Shown here one piece after another: positions 26,773 to 35,518 of a stretch of 64,000 nucleotides of DNA; position 1 is the first letter of the stretch, and the number at the start of each line of letters is the position of its first letter. Source of the stretch: Halomonas jincaotanensis (lineage in GTDB: Bacteria > Pseudomonadota > Gammaproteobacteria > Pseudomonadales > Halomonadaceae). The notes beneath the pieces are model-generated. The model was given only the letters and a program-made list of their open reading frames with translations. It was not told where the DNA came from and made no database searches. The stretch covers positions 17,792 to 81,791 of the forward strand of contig NZ_JAHCLU010000019.1 of assembly GCF_018448785.1 (NCBI RefSeq), given 5' to 3'. The position numbers and the translations under genes were made by a program.

Positions 26773-27456
26773 TCAGCCGAAGGCGGCCATCCGCCGAGCC
26801 GCCGTCAAGTGGGTGATGACCGTGGGTAGCTGGTACATGCTGCTGACCATGATGGCCCCCGAAGGGGTCTGCTCGGCATCGGGGAAACGGTTGAGATGGA
26901 TCACCGTCATGCCCGCTGCCAGTGCCGCCCGCACCCCGACGATGGAGTCGTCGATGGCGACGCAATCTTCCGGCGCATAGCCCATGAGGCTCGCGGCATG
27001 CAGGAACAGGCAGGGGTCGGGTTTCCAGCACTTGGCGGTGTAGCCGCTGAACAGGCGGTCGCCGAAATACTCGGCTAGTCCGCTGCTGCTCAACGAGGCA
27101 CGAATCTTTGCCTCTGGGCCATTGGAAACCACCGCCATGGGATAGCCAACCAGCGCTGTGAGGGCTTCCGGCGCGCCCGGCAGGGGGATCAGTTCGGTTT
27201 CCAGTCGCTGCATCAACTTGCGACGCATCTGAGTTTCCATGACCTCGAGGTGGTCGGGGTCGACTTCACCGTGGCGGCGCTGGAGTTCGGCGACGATCTG
27301 GCGAAAGCGGGAACCCCGGAACTCTCCCATATAGTCACTGGCAAGGAATGGTAGACCCACGCCACTCAACGCGATGGCCATCTCGGTGGCAAGGAGCGGT
27401 TCGCTGTCGACCAGCGTACCGTCACAGTCGAAAAGCAAGCAGGGAGGATGTGCCAT
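26773..27456 (-). CDS. HAD-superfamily phosphatase (subfamily IA)
   Basis: This is a 227-residue hydrolase. Motif I is LLFDCDGTLVDSEPL (nucleophile Asp10 and acid/base Asp12), motif II VVSNGPE, motif III Lys in KCWKPDPCLF, and motif IV EDCVAIDDSIVGVRAA. The alpha-helical cap between residues 16 and 85 is of the C1 type, as in phosphoglycolate phosphatase and YieH/YniC-type enzymes. It probably dephosphorylates a small sugar or nucleotide phosphate; the substrate is not predictable. It is a single gene, divergent from the acidic secreted protein gene. Confidence 0.9.
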   Translation of the reverse strand: MAHPPCLLFDCDGTLVDSEPLLATEMAIALSGVGLPFLASDYMGEFRGSRFRQIVAELQRRHGEVDPDHLEVMETQMRRKLMQRLETELIPLPGAPEALTALVGYPMAVVSNGPEAKIRASLSSSGLAEYFGDRLFSGYTAKCWKPDPCLFLHAASLMGYAPEDCVAIDDSIVGVRAALAAGMTVIHLNRFPDAEQTPSGAIMVSSMYQLPTVITHLTAARRMAAFG

Positions 27457-27763
27457 CGTCGGGCATCTCGCGCAGGTCAGGGAATCGGTAAGTCCGTGTC
27501 ATGGCTATTAGCATATCAGGGCTAACATTGAGGCTTGTGCAAAAATCAAGACTTTGTGAACGGTGTTTCTAAATAGTGTTGTCGCATATCCTTCATCCTT
27601 CAAGGGCACCGGTGAGGATGTTGACGACGCTCCCGAGGGGACTTGGTTACCCCGGCTTGCGTTGGGTAACGAGATTCCTAAGCCAGGGCAGGTGCGCTAG
27701 TCTGAGGAGGCGCCGTGGATGCGGTGCAGAGATGTCCTCCATCGCCTACAGGAGTAACGCCGG
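27457..27763. other. Divergent intergenic region
   Basis: This is a 307-bp gap between the HAD gene (minus) and the acidic protein gene (plus), AT-richer near 27490-27590. It contains an inverted repeat GTTACCC (27646-27652) / GGGTAAC (27664-27670) with an 11-nt spacer, possibly an operator. GGAGTAA precedes the ATG at 27764. Confidence 0.45.
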
Positions 27764-28192
27764 ATGCGATTTCACCCCTCGCTTACCACGCTCTGTATCG
27801 CTGTCGCCTTGACGGCAGGCGGTCTTGGCACGCATGCCATGGCCTCGGAACATGATGAATCATCGTCGGATGAGTCGCAGGACAGCGCTCAGGAAGGCAG
27901 CCAGGCCCTCGATGACGACGCCTTGCAAGAGAAGTACGGCATCACGCCCGGCGCGTTGAAGCGAGACGAGCCGGCATCGGAAGACGAAAGCGGTGGTGGA
28001 GGCCAAGCCTCCGAGCAAGATACCGCCCAGGAGGCCGAGCAAGATACCGCCCAGGAGGCCGAGCAAGATGCTGAGCAGGACCCGACCGAAGAGCAGGAAG
28101 GAGATTCGGGTGATGTCGTTACCGACGTTACCGAAGTCGAATCGGGTGATGAAGGCGTCGACGAGACGGAAGAAGGAATGCCTACGAACTGA
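27764..28192 (+). CDS. Acidic secreted protein with short tandem repeats
   Basis: This is a 142-residue protein. The signal peptide is about residues 1-27 (ending HAMA-S). The mature part is dominated by Glu, Asp, Ser and Gln and is almost certainly disordered, apart from LQEKYGITPGALKRD. Two exact 8-residue repeats (EQDTAQEA) are encoded by the 24-bp DNA repeats at 28013-28060, with a third partial copy. The function is unknown. Possible roles are cation binding or a periplasmic spacer, but nothing in the sequence decides. Its 3' end overlaps the likely start of the following phosphatase gene. Confidence 0.65.
   Translation: MRFHPSLTTLCIAVALTAGGLGTHAMASEHDESSSDESQDSAQEGSQALDDDALQEKYGITPGALKRDEPASEDESGGGGQASEQDTAQEAEQDTAQEAEQDAEQDPTEEQEGDSGDVVTDVTEVESGDEGVDETEEGMPTN
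28013..28069 (+). repeat. 24-bp tandem repeat, 2.4 copies
   Basis: Two identical 24-bp units (28013-28036 and 28037-28060, beginning GAGCAAGATACC) are followed by nine bases of a third. Because the unit is a multiple of three, copy-number change keeps the reading frame. Confidence 0.9.
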
Positions 28193-28778
28193 GCGATACG
28201 CCGTTTCAGCAGGCTGCCGGAACGCTGGCAGCCTGCTGATCGGGGTTCTGCTCGCCGTAACGCCCATCGCCTCGGCAGCTGCCGACAGCCCTTCCGCGGC
28301 GTGGGAGGCGCTGGCGCAAGGCGGTCATGTGGCCTTGATCCGTCATGCGCTGGCTCCCGGTATCGGCGACCCGCCGGACTTTGCCCTCGAGCGTTGCGAG
28401 ACCCAACGTAACCTCTCCGCGCAAGGTCGCCAACAGGCTCGCGCACTGGGCGAAGCCTTTCGTGAGCGTGACATCGAGATTGCCGCCGTGTACTCGAGTC
28501 GCTGGTGTCGCAGCCTCGACACCGCCCGTTTGCTCGATCTCGGTGATGTTGTCCCGACCCCTTCGCTGGATTCCTTCTTTCGTGACCGCAGCGATGCCGA
28601 TGAGCAGACCGCCCGTACCCGCCAGCTCATAGCGGCGTGGGACCGGCAGGCGACCTTGGTGATGGTCACTCATCAGGTCAATATATCGGCGTTGACCAAC
28701 AGCGGTGTCGGCTCCGGCGATATTGTCGTGGTCAGGCCGAGTGGCGATCGTCTGGACGTCGTCGGCAGGATTCGCTGA
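28149..28778 (+). CDS. Secreted histidine phosphatase family protein
   Basis: This is a histidine phosphatase (phosphoglycerate mutase-like) domain with ALIRHALAPG as the RHG-type motif holding the phospho-acceptor His. It also has VYSSRWCRSLDTA and MVTHQVNISAL with the second His. The upstream part contains a hydrophobic segment SLLIGVLLAVTPIASAAA, so the protein is exported. The start is uncertain: ATG 28149 gives 209 residues with a long basic lead before the hydrophobic stretch and overlaps the acidic protein gene by 44 bases. RHA instead of RHG is common in the branch of small secreted members. The substrate is unknown. Confidence 0.78.
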   Translation: MKASTRRKKECLRTERYAVSAGCRNAGSLLIGVLLAVTPIASAAADSPSAAWEALAQGGHVALIRHALAPGIGDPPDFALERCETQRNLSAQGRQQARALGEAFRERDIEIAAVYSSRWCRSLDTARLLDLGDVVPTPSLDSFFRDRSDADEQTARTRQLIAAWDRQATLVMVTHQVNISALTNSGVGSGDIVVVRPSGDRLDVVGRIR

Positions 28779-28817
28779 CGACCAGGTAGCGTGGCGTTGG
28801 TGACTCGTGCCGGTTAC

Positions 28818-29174
28818 TTACTTGCGCCGGGAAAGACGGCGTGAATTGGCGCTGCTGCGCCGATGGTACGGCACCATCGCCTTGCGGCCGGTGACCCACC
28901 ACGGCGTCTGTTGGCCGAAGGCCATACCCAGCATGGCCTTTTGCATCTCGAGCCCGGTTTCCATGGCGGCCTCGAGCTTCTCGGACACCATGCGCTGGTT
29001 TTCCTTCATCATGCTTGCGCTATTTGGCTGCTTGGTCTGCCAGAGGTTCTGGCGCATGTTGATGGTGGAAAGCGATGTCGACCATAGCTCGAAGGCCATG
29101 ATCCCAAGTTTCCAGACATCCATCATGGCTGCCGGGGTCTGCGGAACTAGGGCAGGGTGAGACGTGTTATTCAT
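28818..29174 (-). CDS. Phasin-like small helical protein
   Basis: This is a 118-residue protein read from ATG 29174. It is mostly amphipathic helix (about residues 15-90) rich in Met, with a basic tail SSANSRRLSRRK. Helices with many Met, Gln and Glu and a central SEKLEAAMETGLEMQKAM recall phasins, which coat polyhydroxyalkanoate granules and are common in Halomonas. The match is by look only, and no PHA gene is in the window. It is convergent with the histidine phosphatase gene. Confidence 0.45.
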   Translation of the reverse strand: MNNTSHPALVPQTPAAMMDVWKLGIMAFELWSTSLSTINMRQNLWQTKQPNSASMMKENQRMVSEKLEAAMETGLEMQKAMLGMAFGQQTPWWVTGRKAMVPYHRRSSANSRRLSRRK

Positions 29175-29364
29175 GGGAGTGGGACCTTTTCGATGTAAAA
29201 ATGGAGCGCTGGGTGGACGAAACAATGCGGGCAGTATCACGCATATTGCATCGCAACACGATAACCTGTGATGTGTTTACGCCCGAGAACGTCAATAAAG
29301 CCGGCTCGTGAGGGGCGCTGGGTAAGTAATCGCTAACATAATGTCGAGACGGATGAGGTGCATC

Positions 29365-29655
29365 ATGAAGCAGGACGATATCTGGTCACTGGTTGGCTCC
29401 GTTGCCGCGGTGGCCGCCAGTGTCATGGCTCGCAAGACCGCCGACAAGGCCTATCGGCGCGAGGTTGGCAAGGCCCCGCCGGCCAATCCCGACCAGCCCG
29501 ATGTGGGCTGGCGCCAGGCTCTGCTTTGGGGGGCCGGTACCGGCATGCTGGTCGGGGTGGCCCGTGTGGTGGGGCGCCGTGCCGGCAGGGAGGTCATGCG
29601 AAAGGCCCCCGGCTCGCGGCCAGGCCGACAGGTACGCCGGTTACTGGGCCGATAG
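29365..29655 (+). CDS. DUF4235 membrane protein
   Basis: This is a 96-residue protein with two hydrophobic segments (about residues 5-22 and 50-66) joined by the KTADKAYRREVGKAPPANP loop. This fits DUF4235, a family of small membrane proteins of unknown function. GAGGTG precedes the ATG at 29365. The tail is basic (GRQVRRLLGR). It is convergent with pgk, 34 bases away. Confidence 0.8.
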   Translation: MKQDDIWSLVGSVAAVAASVMARKTADKAYRREVGKAPPANPDQPDVGWRQALLWGAGTGMLVGVARVVGRRAGREVMRKAPGSRPGRQVRRLLGR

Positions 29656-29689
29656 TGCCGAGCGACATCTGTCAGTATGTGTTGCGGCG

Positions 29690-30856
29690 TCAGCGTGTGG
29701 CCGCCTCTTCCAGCGCCTTGACCGCCGGCAGGGTCTTGCCTTCCACGTACTCGAGGAAGGCGCCGCCGCCGGTGGAGATATAGGAGACGCGATCGGCGAT
29801 GCAGTATTTGTCGATCGCCGCGAGGGTGTCGCCGCCCCCAGCGATCGAGAAGCCGTGGCTTTCGGCAATGGCCAACGATAGTGCCTCGGTGCCCTTGCCG
29901 AACTGATCGATCTCGAACACGCCCACCGGGCCGTTCCAGAGAATGGTGCCGGCATCCTTGAGTAGCCCACCCAGGCGACCGGCGGTGTCCGGACCGATAT
30001 CGAGGATCATCTCGTCATCGGCGACCTGGTCGACAGGCTTGACCACCGCTTGCGCGGATTCAGAGAACTCGGTGGCCACTACCACGTCGGTGGGCAATGG
30101 GATCTCGACCTTGGCCATCAGTGCCTTGGCCTGGTCGATCAGGTCCGCCTCATGCAACGACTTGCCAACGTTGTAGCCGGCCGCGGCGATGAAGGTATTG
30201 GCGATGCCGCCGCCCACGATCAACTGGTCGCAGCGCTCGGAGAGGGCGTTGAGCACCTCGAGCTTGGTCGACACCTTGGAGCCGCCGACGATGGCGGCCA
30301 TCGGGCGCTTGGGCGTGGCCAGCGCCTTCTCCAGCGCGTCGAGTTCAGCGGCCAGCAGCGGGCCGGCACACGCCGTGGGGGCGAAACGCGCCACGCCATG
30401 GGTGGAGGCCTGGGCGCGGTGGGCAGTACCGAAGGCGTCCATGACGAAGATATCGCAGAGCTCGGCGTACTGCCTGGCGAGCGTCTCGTCGTCCTTCTTC
30501 TCGCCCGCGTTGAAACGCACGTTCTCGAGCAGCACGACTTCGCCATCAGCCAGATCCAGGGCGATATCCAGATACTCGCTGACCAGGCGGACGGGACGGC
30601 CAAGCAGCTCACCGAGATGCTCCGCCACCGGTGCCAACGAGAACTCCTCGGCGGGTTCGCCTTCGGTGGGGCGGCCCAGGTGGCTCATCAGCATCAGTTT
30701 GGCGCCGGCATCGACGGCGGCCTGAATGGTTGGCAGGCAGGCCCGCAGGCGGGCATCGCTGGTCACCTTGCCATGCTTGATGGGGACGTTCAGGTCCTCG
30801 CGGATCAGCACGCGCTGCCCGCCGAGGTCGAGGTCGGTCATCTTGCGAACATTCAT
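29690..30856 (-). CDS. pgk: Phosphoglycerate kinase
   Basis: This 388-residue monomeric enzyme moves phosphate between 1,3-bisphosphoglycerate and ADP. The N-terminal domain has [10 protein letters not shown] and LMSHLGRP (substrate-binding Arg). The C-terminal nucleotide domain has [22 protein letters not shown] and AGGGDTLAA. The start at 30856 matches family N-termini and follows a GAGGA sequence. The gene follows the epd-like gene by 64 bases on the same strand, the usual epd-pgk order. The next classical neighbour, a class II fba, is absent; a class I fbaB lies 3.5 kb away on the other strand. Confidence 0.97.
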   Translation of the reverse strand: MNVRKMTDLDLGGQRVLIREDLNVPIKHGKVTSDARLRACLPTIQAAVDAGAKLMLMSHLGRPTEGEPAEEFSLAPVAEHLGELLGRPVRLVSEYLDIALDLADGEVVLLENVRFNAGEKKDDETLARQYAELCDIFVMDAFGTAHRAQASTHGVARFAPTACAGPLLAAELDALEKALATPKRPMAAIVGGSKVSTKLEVLNALSERCDQLIVGGGIANTFIAAAGYNVGKSLHEADLIDQAKALMAKVEIPLPTDVVVATEFSESAQAVVKPVDQVADDEMILDIGPDTAGRLGGLLKDAGTILWNGPVGVFEIDQFGKGTEALSLAIAESHGFSIAGGGDTLAAIDKYCIADRVSYISTGGGAFLEYVEGKTLPAVKALEEAATR

Positions 30857-30920
30857 GGGGGCGTGATCCTCATTTGGGGAAACCGAAACAGGGTCACCGG
30901 AACAGTTCACCAAAGCAGCG

Positions 30921-31979
30921 TCATCGGCCGGGCGGAGCCAGGGCCGCCAGCTGTCGACTCACGTCGAGCATGCGGTTGGCGAAGCCCCACTCGTTGTCGA
31001 ACCAACAAAGCAGCTTGATGAGGCGGGTTCCGGCCACCCGGGTCTGGGTGGCATCCACGATACCCGAGCGGGGGTCGTGGTTGAAGTCGACCGAGGCCAT
31101 GGGCTCCTCAGTATAGCCGAGCAACCCGGCAAGGCGGTCACGACTGGCTTCGTGCAACAGGTCATTGATCTCGGCCGTCGAGGTGTCTCGGCGCACCGTA
31201 ATCGCCAGGTCCATGGCCGAGACGTTGATGGTCGGCACGCGCATATGCAGGCATTCGAAGCGTCCGGTCAGGTGCGGCATCAGGCGACTGATCCCACGTG
31301 CAAGGCCGGTGTCCACCGGCACGATGGAATGCATCGCCGAACGCGTCAGGCGCAGGTCGGTCTGGTGATAGGCGTCGATCACCGGCTGGTCATTCATCGC
31401 CGAATGGATGGTGGTGGTGACGCCGTGTTCGATGCCGAGTGCCTCGTCGAGCACGGTGAGTACCGGCACCAGGCAGTGGGTCGTGCATGAGGCCGCTGAG
31501 ACGATTCGATGCTGGGGCGACAGTTCATGGTCATTGATGCCGGTGACGATGGTGGCATCGACGTCGTTTTCCGCTGGTTGGGAGAACAGCAGCCGGCCGG
31601 CGCCGGCCGCGATATGCCGCTCGGCGGTAGCGCGATCGCGGAAGCTGCCCGAGCATTCCAGTATCAGGTCGATGCCGAGTTCACGCCAAGGCAACCGGGC
31701 CGGGTCGGGTTCGCAGAGCACGCGGATGGCGTGGTCGTTGACCATCAGGCAGTCGCCTTGTGCTTCCACCTGGCCGGGGAAGAGGCCGTGGGTGGTGTCG
31801 TAGCGCGTGAGGTAGGCGATGGTGGCCAGGTCCGAAAGCTCGTTGATCGCCACGATTTCGAGTGCCTTGTCTCCTCCGCTAGGGTCGCTGGAGTCGAGTC
31901 GCGTCTGTCTCTCGACAAGCGCGCGCAGCACGCACTGGCCGATGCGGCCGTAACCGTTGATGGCGATTCGATAGGCCAT
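30921..31979 (-). CDS. epd: Erythrose-4-phosphate dehydrogenase-like GAPDH family enzyme
   Basis: This 352-residue member of the GAPDH family has the Rossmann start [17 protein letters not shown] and catalytic Cys in ASCTTHC. It also has [26 protein letters not shown] and [14 protein letters not shown]. These segments resemble E. coli Epd more than GapA; Epd oxidises erythrose 4-phosphate for pyridoxal phosphate synthesis. The usual Asn after the catalytic Cys (SCTTNC) is His here. Position directly upstream of pgk supports epd. The start at 31979 (MAYRIAING) is preferred over the upstream ATG at 32021. Confidence 0.85.
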   Translation of the reverse strand: MAYRIAINGYGRIGQCVLRALVERQTRLDSSDPSGGDKALEIVAINELSDLATIAYLTRYDTTHGLFPGQVEAQGDCLMVNDHAIRVLCEPDPARLPWRELGIDLILECSGSFRDRATAERHIAAGAGRLLFSQPAENDVDATIVTGINDHELSPQHRIVSAASCTTHCLVPVLTVLDEALGIEHGVTTTIHSAMNDQPVIDAYHQTDLRLTRSAMHSIVPVDTGLARGISRLMPHLTGRFECLHMRVPTINVSAMDLAITVRRDTSTAEINDLLHEASRDRLAGLLGYTEEPMASVDFNHDPRSGIVDATQTRVAGTRLIKLLCWFDNEWGFANRMLDVSRQLAALAPPGR

Positions 31980-32051
31980 GGCGGTGCCTGGAACTCCCGG
32001 TAGCGTGTGCGAGCCGGGCATTCTAGCGCACTTGCATGCGGATCGTCTGCT

Positions 32052-32774
32052 CTACAGGCCCAGCAACCGCCAGGCAAGCGGCAGGAACAGAGCGCTGAAG
32101 ATGCCGGTCAGGCTCATGCCCAGCGAGGCGAAGGCGCCGGCGGTGGGGCCGAGCTCGAAGGCGCGTACCGTGCCGATGACGTGGCCGTTGACGCCCAGCA
32201 CGAAGCCCAGCACCCGTGGATCGCGTATCGCCAGATGCTTTGCCATCATCCCGACGCAGGCCGTCGACATCACGCCGGTGATCAGCAGGCCGCCCATCAT
32301 CAGGGGAATCACGCCGCCCAGCTGCTCGGTGATGCCGATGGCGATTGGCGCGGTCACCGACTTGGGCGCCAGCGACGCCAGTACCTCGGGCGATGCGCCA
32401 AGCACCCAGGCCAGGCCCACCGAATAGAAGGCGGCCAGCATCGCCGCCGGAGGCAGGCTGAGCAGGATAGGGCGCCACAGGGCGCGGATACGCGGCCACT
32501 GCTGAAAAAGCGGTACGCCGAGGGCCACCGTGGCTGGGCCGAGCAACAACATCATCCAGCCAGCCCCGGCGCGATAATCGGCGTAATCGATGCCGAGCAA
32601 GGCAAGGCTGGCGGCGAGCAGCATGGCGGCGATCAGGATCGCTGGGCACCCGCTCGGCCGATTGAGACGCAGGAATAGCCGGTTGCCGGCGAGAAAGGCC
32701 GCCAGCGTCAAGGCGATGGCCGGCATCGGAGTGGCCAGCAGATGCTCGCGTAGCGGTGCCAGGCTTTCAGTCAT
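32052..32774 (-). CDS. LrgB/CidB family membrane protein
   Basis: This 240-residue protein has six to eight membrane spans. It shows the LrgB-type segments PKSVTAPIAIGITEQLGGV and TEQLGG...MGGLLITGV, and the C-terminal LGFVLGVNGHVIGTVRAFELG. LrgB/CidB proteins, with LrgA/CidA partners, are described as holin-antiholin-like or as carriers of pyruvate and glycolate. Its start overlaps lrgA by eight bases, so the two are coupled. In gammaproteobacteria such pairs may export or import small carboxylates; which applies here is unknown. Confidence 0.9.
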   Translation of the reverse strand: MTESLAPLREHLLATPMPAIALTLAAFLAGNRLFLRLNRPSGCPAILIAAMLLAASLALLGIDYADYRAGAGWMMLLLGPATVALGVPLFQQWPRIRALWRPILLSLPPAAMLAAFYSVGLAWVLGASPEVLASLAPKSVTAPIAIGITEQLGGVIPLMMGGLLITGVMSTACVGMMAKHLAIRDPRVLGFVLGVNGHVIGTVRAFELGPTAGAFASLGMSLTGIFSALFLPLAWRLLGL

Positions 32775-33123
32775 CGGGCGTATCCATCGGCATGAAGCGC
32801 AGCATCAGCCATAGCGTGGTCGCCACACTGAGCAGGGTGCCGAGCACCAACGCCACACCGACGGCCAGCCACTGGCCGGCGAAGGCCTCGGCAATGAAGA
32901 ACACGCCTACCACCCCGGGCATGATCAGCATTGCCAGCACCGCGATCAGTGGCTGGCTGGCGGCCTGAATATCCTCGCTGACCCGCCCACGCAGGATGAG
33001 CCACAGGGTCATGGCCAGCATTCCCACTACGCCGGGTGACACCGGGAGGCGCAGTGACCACACCAGTGCCTGGCCAAGAAGCAGGAACCCGACCAACCAC
33101 AGAAACCCGCGCAATGCCGGCAT
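32767..33123 (-). CDS. LrgA/CidA family membrane protein
   Basis: This is a 118-residue protein with four membrane spans. It carries the LrgA signature LPVSPGVVGMLAMTLWLIL (about residues 26-44), followed by ASQPLIAVLAMLIMPGVVGV. It forms oligomers with LrgB and is the first gene of the two-gene minus-strand operon. The promoter presumably lies in the 155 bp before the divergent hsp20 gene. Confidence 0.9.
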   Translation of the reverse strand: MPALRGFLWLVGFLLLGQALVWSLRLPVSPGVVGMLAMTLWLILRGRVSEDIQAASQPLIAVLAMLIMPGVVGVFFIAEAFAGQWLAVGVALVLGTLLSVATTLWLMLRFMPMDTPDD

Positions 33124-33278
33124 AAGCGTCCTTGTCAGGTAAGGTGAAAAATTGTTCGCTCGGGCCTTGAAACCTTACCGAGCGATCCTATTTTGCAGAT
33201 TAACGGGGCAATGTCAGCAGGCATCGACTATTCCCGTGATTGAACACATGGAGCTTGATGTCAGAGGAGGTGTTTGTG

Positions 33279-33749
33279 ATGTTCGGAGATCTCAGACGTT
33301 TCGATGTCGGCCAGCCTCAGGGTCTGGACTGGTTCCGGCAATGGATGGACGAGGTGTTTCCCGACACTGCGGCGACGGATATCCGTTCGGTGCCGCGCGG
33401 GAGCTATCCGATGATCAACGTGGGACGCACCGATGATGCGGTGCGCGTCTACGTCTTCGCGGCGGGACTGACCGCGGATCAGCTGGAGGTGAGCATTCAG
33501 GACAATGTCCTGACCGTCAGCGGCAAGCGTGAAGCCCCTGATGTCGCGGCAGAGGGGCAGGCGGCGCGTACCGATTTTCGCCGCGAGCGTTACCAGGGTG
33601 AGTTCAGCCGCTCCCTGGCCTTGCCGGATGGCCTGGACGTCGACCGCACCGAAGCGCATTTCCGCGACGGGATCTTTGAGGTGCGGCTGCCCAAGCGCGA
33701 GGAGCTCAAGCCGCGGCGGATCGAGATCCAGTCGCAGGAGGCTAGCTGA
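33279..33749 (+). CDS. Small heat-shock protein Hsp20 (first copy)
   Basis: This 156-residue alpha-crystallin-domain chaperone is read from ATG 33279 behind GGAGG. The crystallin domain (about residues 45-140) has VRVYVFAAGLTADQLEVSIQDNVLTVSGKR and the GxFxRSLALP region, here GEFSRSLALPDGLD, and ends with the DGIFEVRLPKRE strand. It would hold unfolded proteins in the cytoplasm. It is followed 75 bases later by a second, different Hsp20 gene, and both probably form one operon. Confidence 0.93.
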   Translation: MFGDLRRFDVGQPQGLDWFRQWMDEVFPDTAATDIRSVPRGSYPMINVGRTDDAVRVYVFAAGLTADQLEVSIQDNVLTVSGKREAPDVAAEGQAARTDFRRERYQGEFSRSLALPDGLDVDRTEAHFRDGIFEVRLPKREELKPRRIEIQSQEAS

Positions 33750-33824
33750 CGCGGTAAGCCATCGAGACGCAGTGAAAACGGGTGCAAAGTAAACAGCAAA
33801 TAAAGCAAACGGAGGTGAATGGTC

Positions 33825-34214
33825 ATGAATGAGGTGACCCGGCGTGATGCCTCGCGGGAACCGGCCAAGCGTGAAGAGCGAGAGGAGTCTCTGGTGCCTG
33901 CGGTGGATATCTTCGAGCAGAGCAATGCACTGCATGTCATCGCCGACATGCCGGGAGTGACGCGCGAGTCGCTGAGTATCGAGGTGGACGACAATATACT
34001 CACGCTGGAAGGCGAGGTACGGCTGAACATGCCCGAGGGGTTGTCAGCCATCTATGCCGAGGTGCGTGCTCAGCGGTTCATGCGTCGCTTCACGCTTAGC
34101 CACGAGATCGAAGCCGACGCCATCGAGGCGCGCATCGAAAACGGCGTGGTGCATCTGGTGCTCCCCAAGAAAGAGACCCATCGCCGTCGACGCATCGACG
34201 TCAAGGCGGCTTGA
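33825..34214 (+). CDS. Small heat-shock protein Hsp20 (second copy)
   Basis: This 129-residue alpha-crystallin-domain protein has PAVDIFEQSNALHVIADMPG at the start of the domain, LSIEVDDNILTLEGEV, and a basic tail HRRRRIDVKAA. The start at 33825 is favoured because GGAGG (33811-33815) is nine bases upstream; ATG 33819 would leave only three. It differs clearly from the first Hsp20, so the pair may form hetero-oligomers as class A/B sHsps do elsewhere. A hairpin at 34230 ends the operon. Confidence 0.92.
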   Translation: MNEVTRRDASREPAKREEREESLVPAVDIFEQSNALHVIADMPGVTRESLSIEVDDNILTLEGEVRLNMPEGLSAIYAEVRAQRFMRRFTLSHEIEADAIEARIENGVVHLVLPKKETHRRRRIDVKAA

Positions 34215-34229
34215 CGGCCGCCAAGCGAC

Positions 34230-34258
34230 AAGCGCCCTTCCGAACGGGAAGGGCGCTT
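34230..34258 (+). terminator. Terminator of the hsp20 pair
   Basis: The 12-bp stem AAGCGCCCTTCC / GGAAGGGCGCTT with a 5-nt loop lies 16 bases after the stop. It is followed by ACGTTTATCTT. Confidence 0.85.
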
Positions 34259-34370
34259 ACGTTTATCTTGGTGGTGTCATAGGGGGGCCCTCTTCCGCTA
34301 CCCTTGGAGGAGCGCTCGGCGCGATCAATCAAAGGAGGGCGTTGCCACGCCCAAGGAAGAGGAAAGTAAT

Positions 34371-35423
34371 ATGAGTGATATCGCCAGGTGGCTGGGTGAC
34401 GAGGCCGAGGCATTACTGGGGCATGTCTGCACCGGGGTCCCGAAAGAGCAGCTGCACCCGCCCGGACCGGATTTCATTGACCGGGTGATGGCCGCCAGCG
34501 ACCGCCGCCCCAATGTGCTGCGCAACATGCAGGCATTGTTTGACCACGGTCGGCTGGCCGGTACCGGCTACGTGAGCATCCTGCCGGTGGATCAGGGCAT
34601 CGAGCATTCTGCAGGGGCTTCCTTCGCGCCCAACCCTCTCTACTTCGATCCGGCCAACATCATTGAGCTGGCCCTTGAAGGGGGGTGCAACGCCGTGGCG
34701 TCCACGCTCGGCGGACTGGCGTCGGTCGCACGGCGCTATGCCCACAAGATCCCGATGATCCTAAAGCTGAACCACAATGAAACACTGACCTACCCGGCCA
34801 TCTATGACCAGACGCTGTTCGCGCAGGTCGAGCAGGCCTTCGAGATGGGCTGCATAGGGGTGGGAGCGACCATCTACTTCGGCTCGCCGGAAAGCCGGCG
34901 CCAGGTCATGGAGATCAGCGAGGCCTTCGAGCGCGCCCATGAGTTGGGCATGGTCACGGTGCTCTGGGCCTACCTGCGTAACTCGGACTTCAAGAAGGAT
35001 GGCACCGACTATCACGTGGCTGCTGATCTGACCGGCCAGGCCAATCACCTGGCGGCGACTCTCAAGGCCGATATCGTCAAACAGAAGCTGCCCGAGACTA
35101 ACGGTGGCTTCCGCGACATCGGCTTCGGCCATACCCACGACAAGGTCTACAGCAAGCTCACCTCGGACAACCCGATCGACCTGGCTCGCTACCAGGTGGC
35201 CAACTGCTACCTGGGTCGCGCCGGGCTGATCAATTCCGGTGGTGGTTCCAAGGGTGCCTCCGACATGGGAGAGGCGGTACGTACCGCGGTAATCAACAAG
35301 CGGGCCGGTGGCATGGGGCTGATCTCCGGCCGCAAGGCGTTTCAGAAGCCGATGGCGGAGGGCGTCGAACTGCTCAATGCCATCCAGGACGTCTACCTGT
35401 CCCGGGATATCACCATCGCCTGA
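34371..35423 (+). CDS. fbaB: Class I fructose-bisphosphate aldolase (FbaB/DhnA type)
   Basis: This is a 350-residue Schiff-base aldolase. Features are [15 protein letters not shown] (about residues 67-81), the MILKLNHNE strand (about 126), [11 protein letters not shown] and a late [11 protein letters not shown] phosphate site. It splits fructose 1,6-bisphosphate into triose phosphates. This type is active without a metal and in E. coli is favoured during gluconeogenic growth. It lies near pgk and tkt but on the opposite strand, with its own ribosome-binding site and a perfect terminator hairpin after it. Confidence 0.94.
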   Translation: MSDIARWLGDEAEALLGHVCTGVPKEQLHPPGPDFIDRVMAASDRRPNVLRNMQALFDHGRLAGTGYVSILPVDQGIEHSAGASFAPNPLYFDPANIIELALEGGCNAVASTLGGLASVARRYAHKIPMILKLNHNETLTYPAIYDQTLFAQVEQAFEMGCIGVGATIYFGSPESRRQVMEISEAFERAHELGMVTVLWAYLRNSDFKKDGTDYHVAADLTGQANHLAATLKADIVKQKLPETNGGFRDIGFGHTHDKVYSKLTSDNPIDLARYQVANCYLGRAGLINSGGGSKGASDMGEAVRTAVINKRAGGMGLISGRKAFQKPMAEGVELLNAIQDVYLSRDITIA

Positions 35424-35450
35424 CGGACCTGGCGGCAGAGGGTGGTTGGA

Positions 35451-35486
35451 ACAACTCGGGCCCGGCAATTGCCGGGCCCGAGTTGT
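35451..35486. terminator. Bidirectional terminator between fbaB and tkt
   Basis: This is a 36-bp perfect palindrome with arm ACAACTCGGGCCCGGCAA, lying 27 bases after fbaB and 32 bases after the tkt stop on the other strand. Confidence 0.88.
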
Positions 35487-35518
35487 ATTGAGAAGACGTG
35501 TTGAGAGGACAAGCTGTC

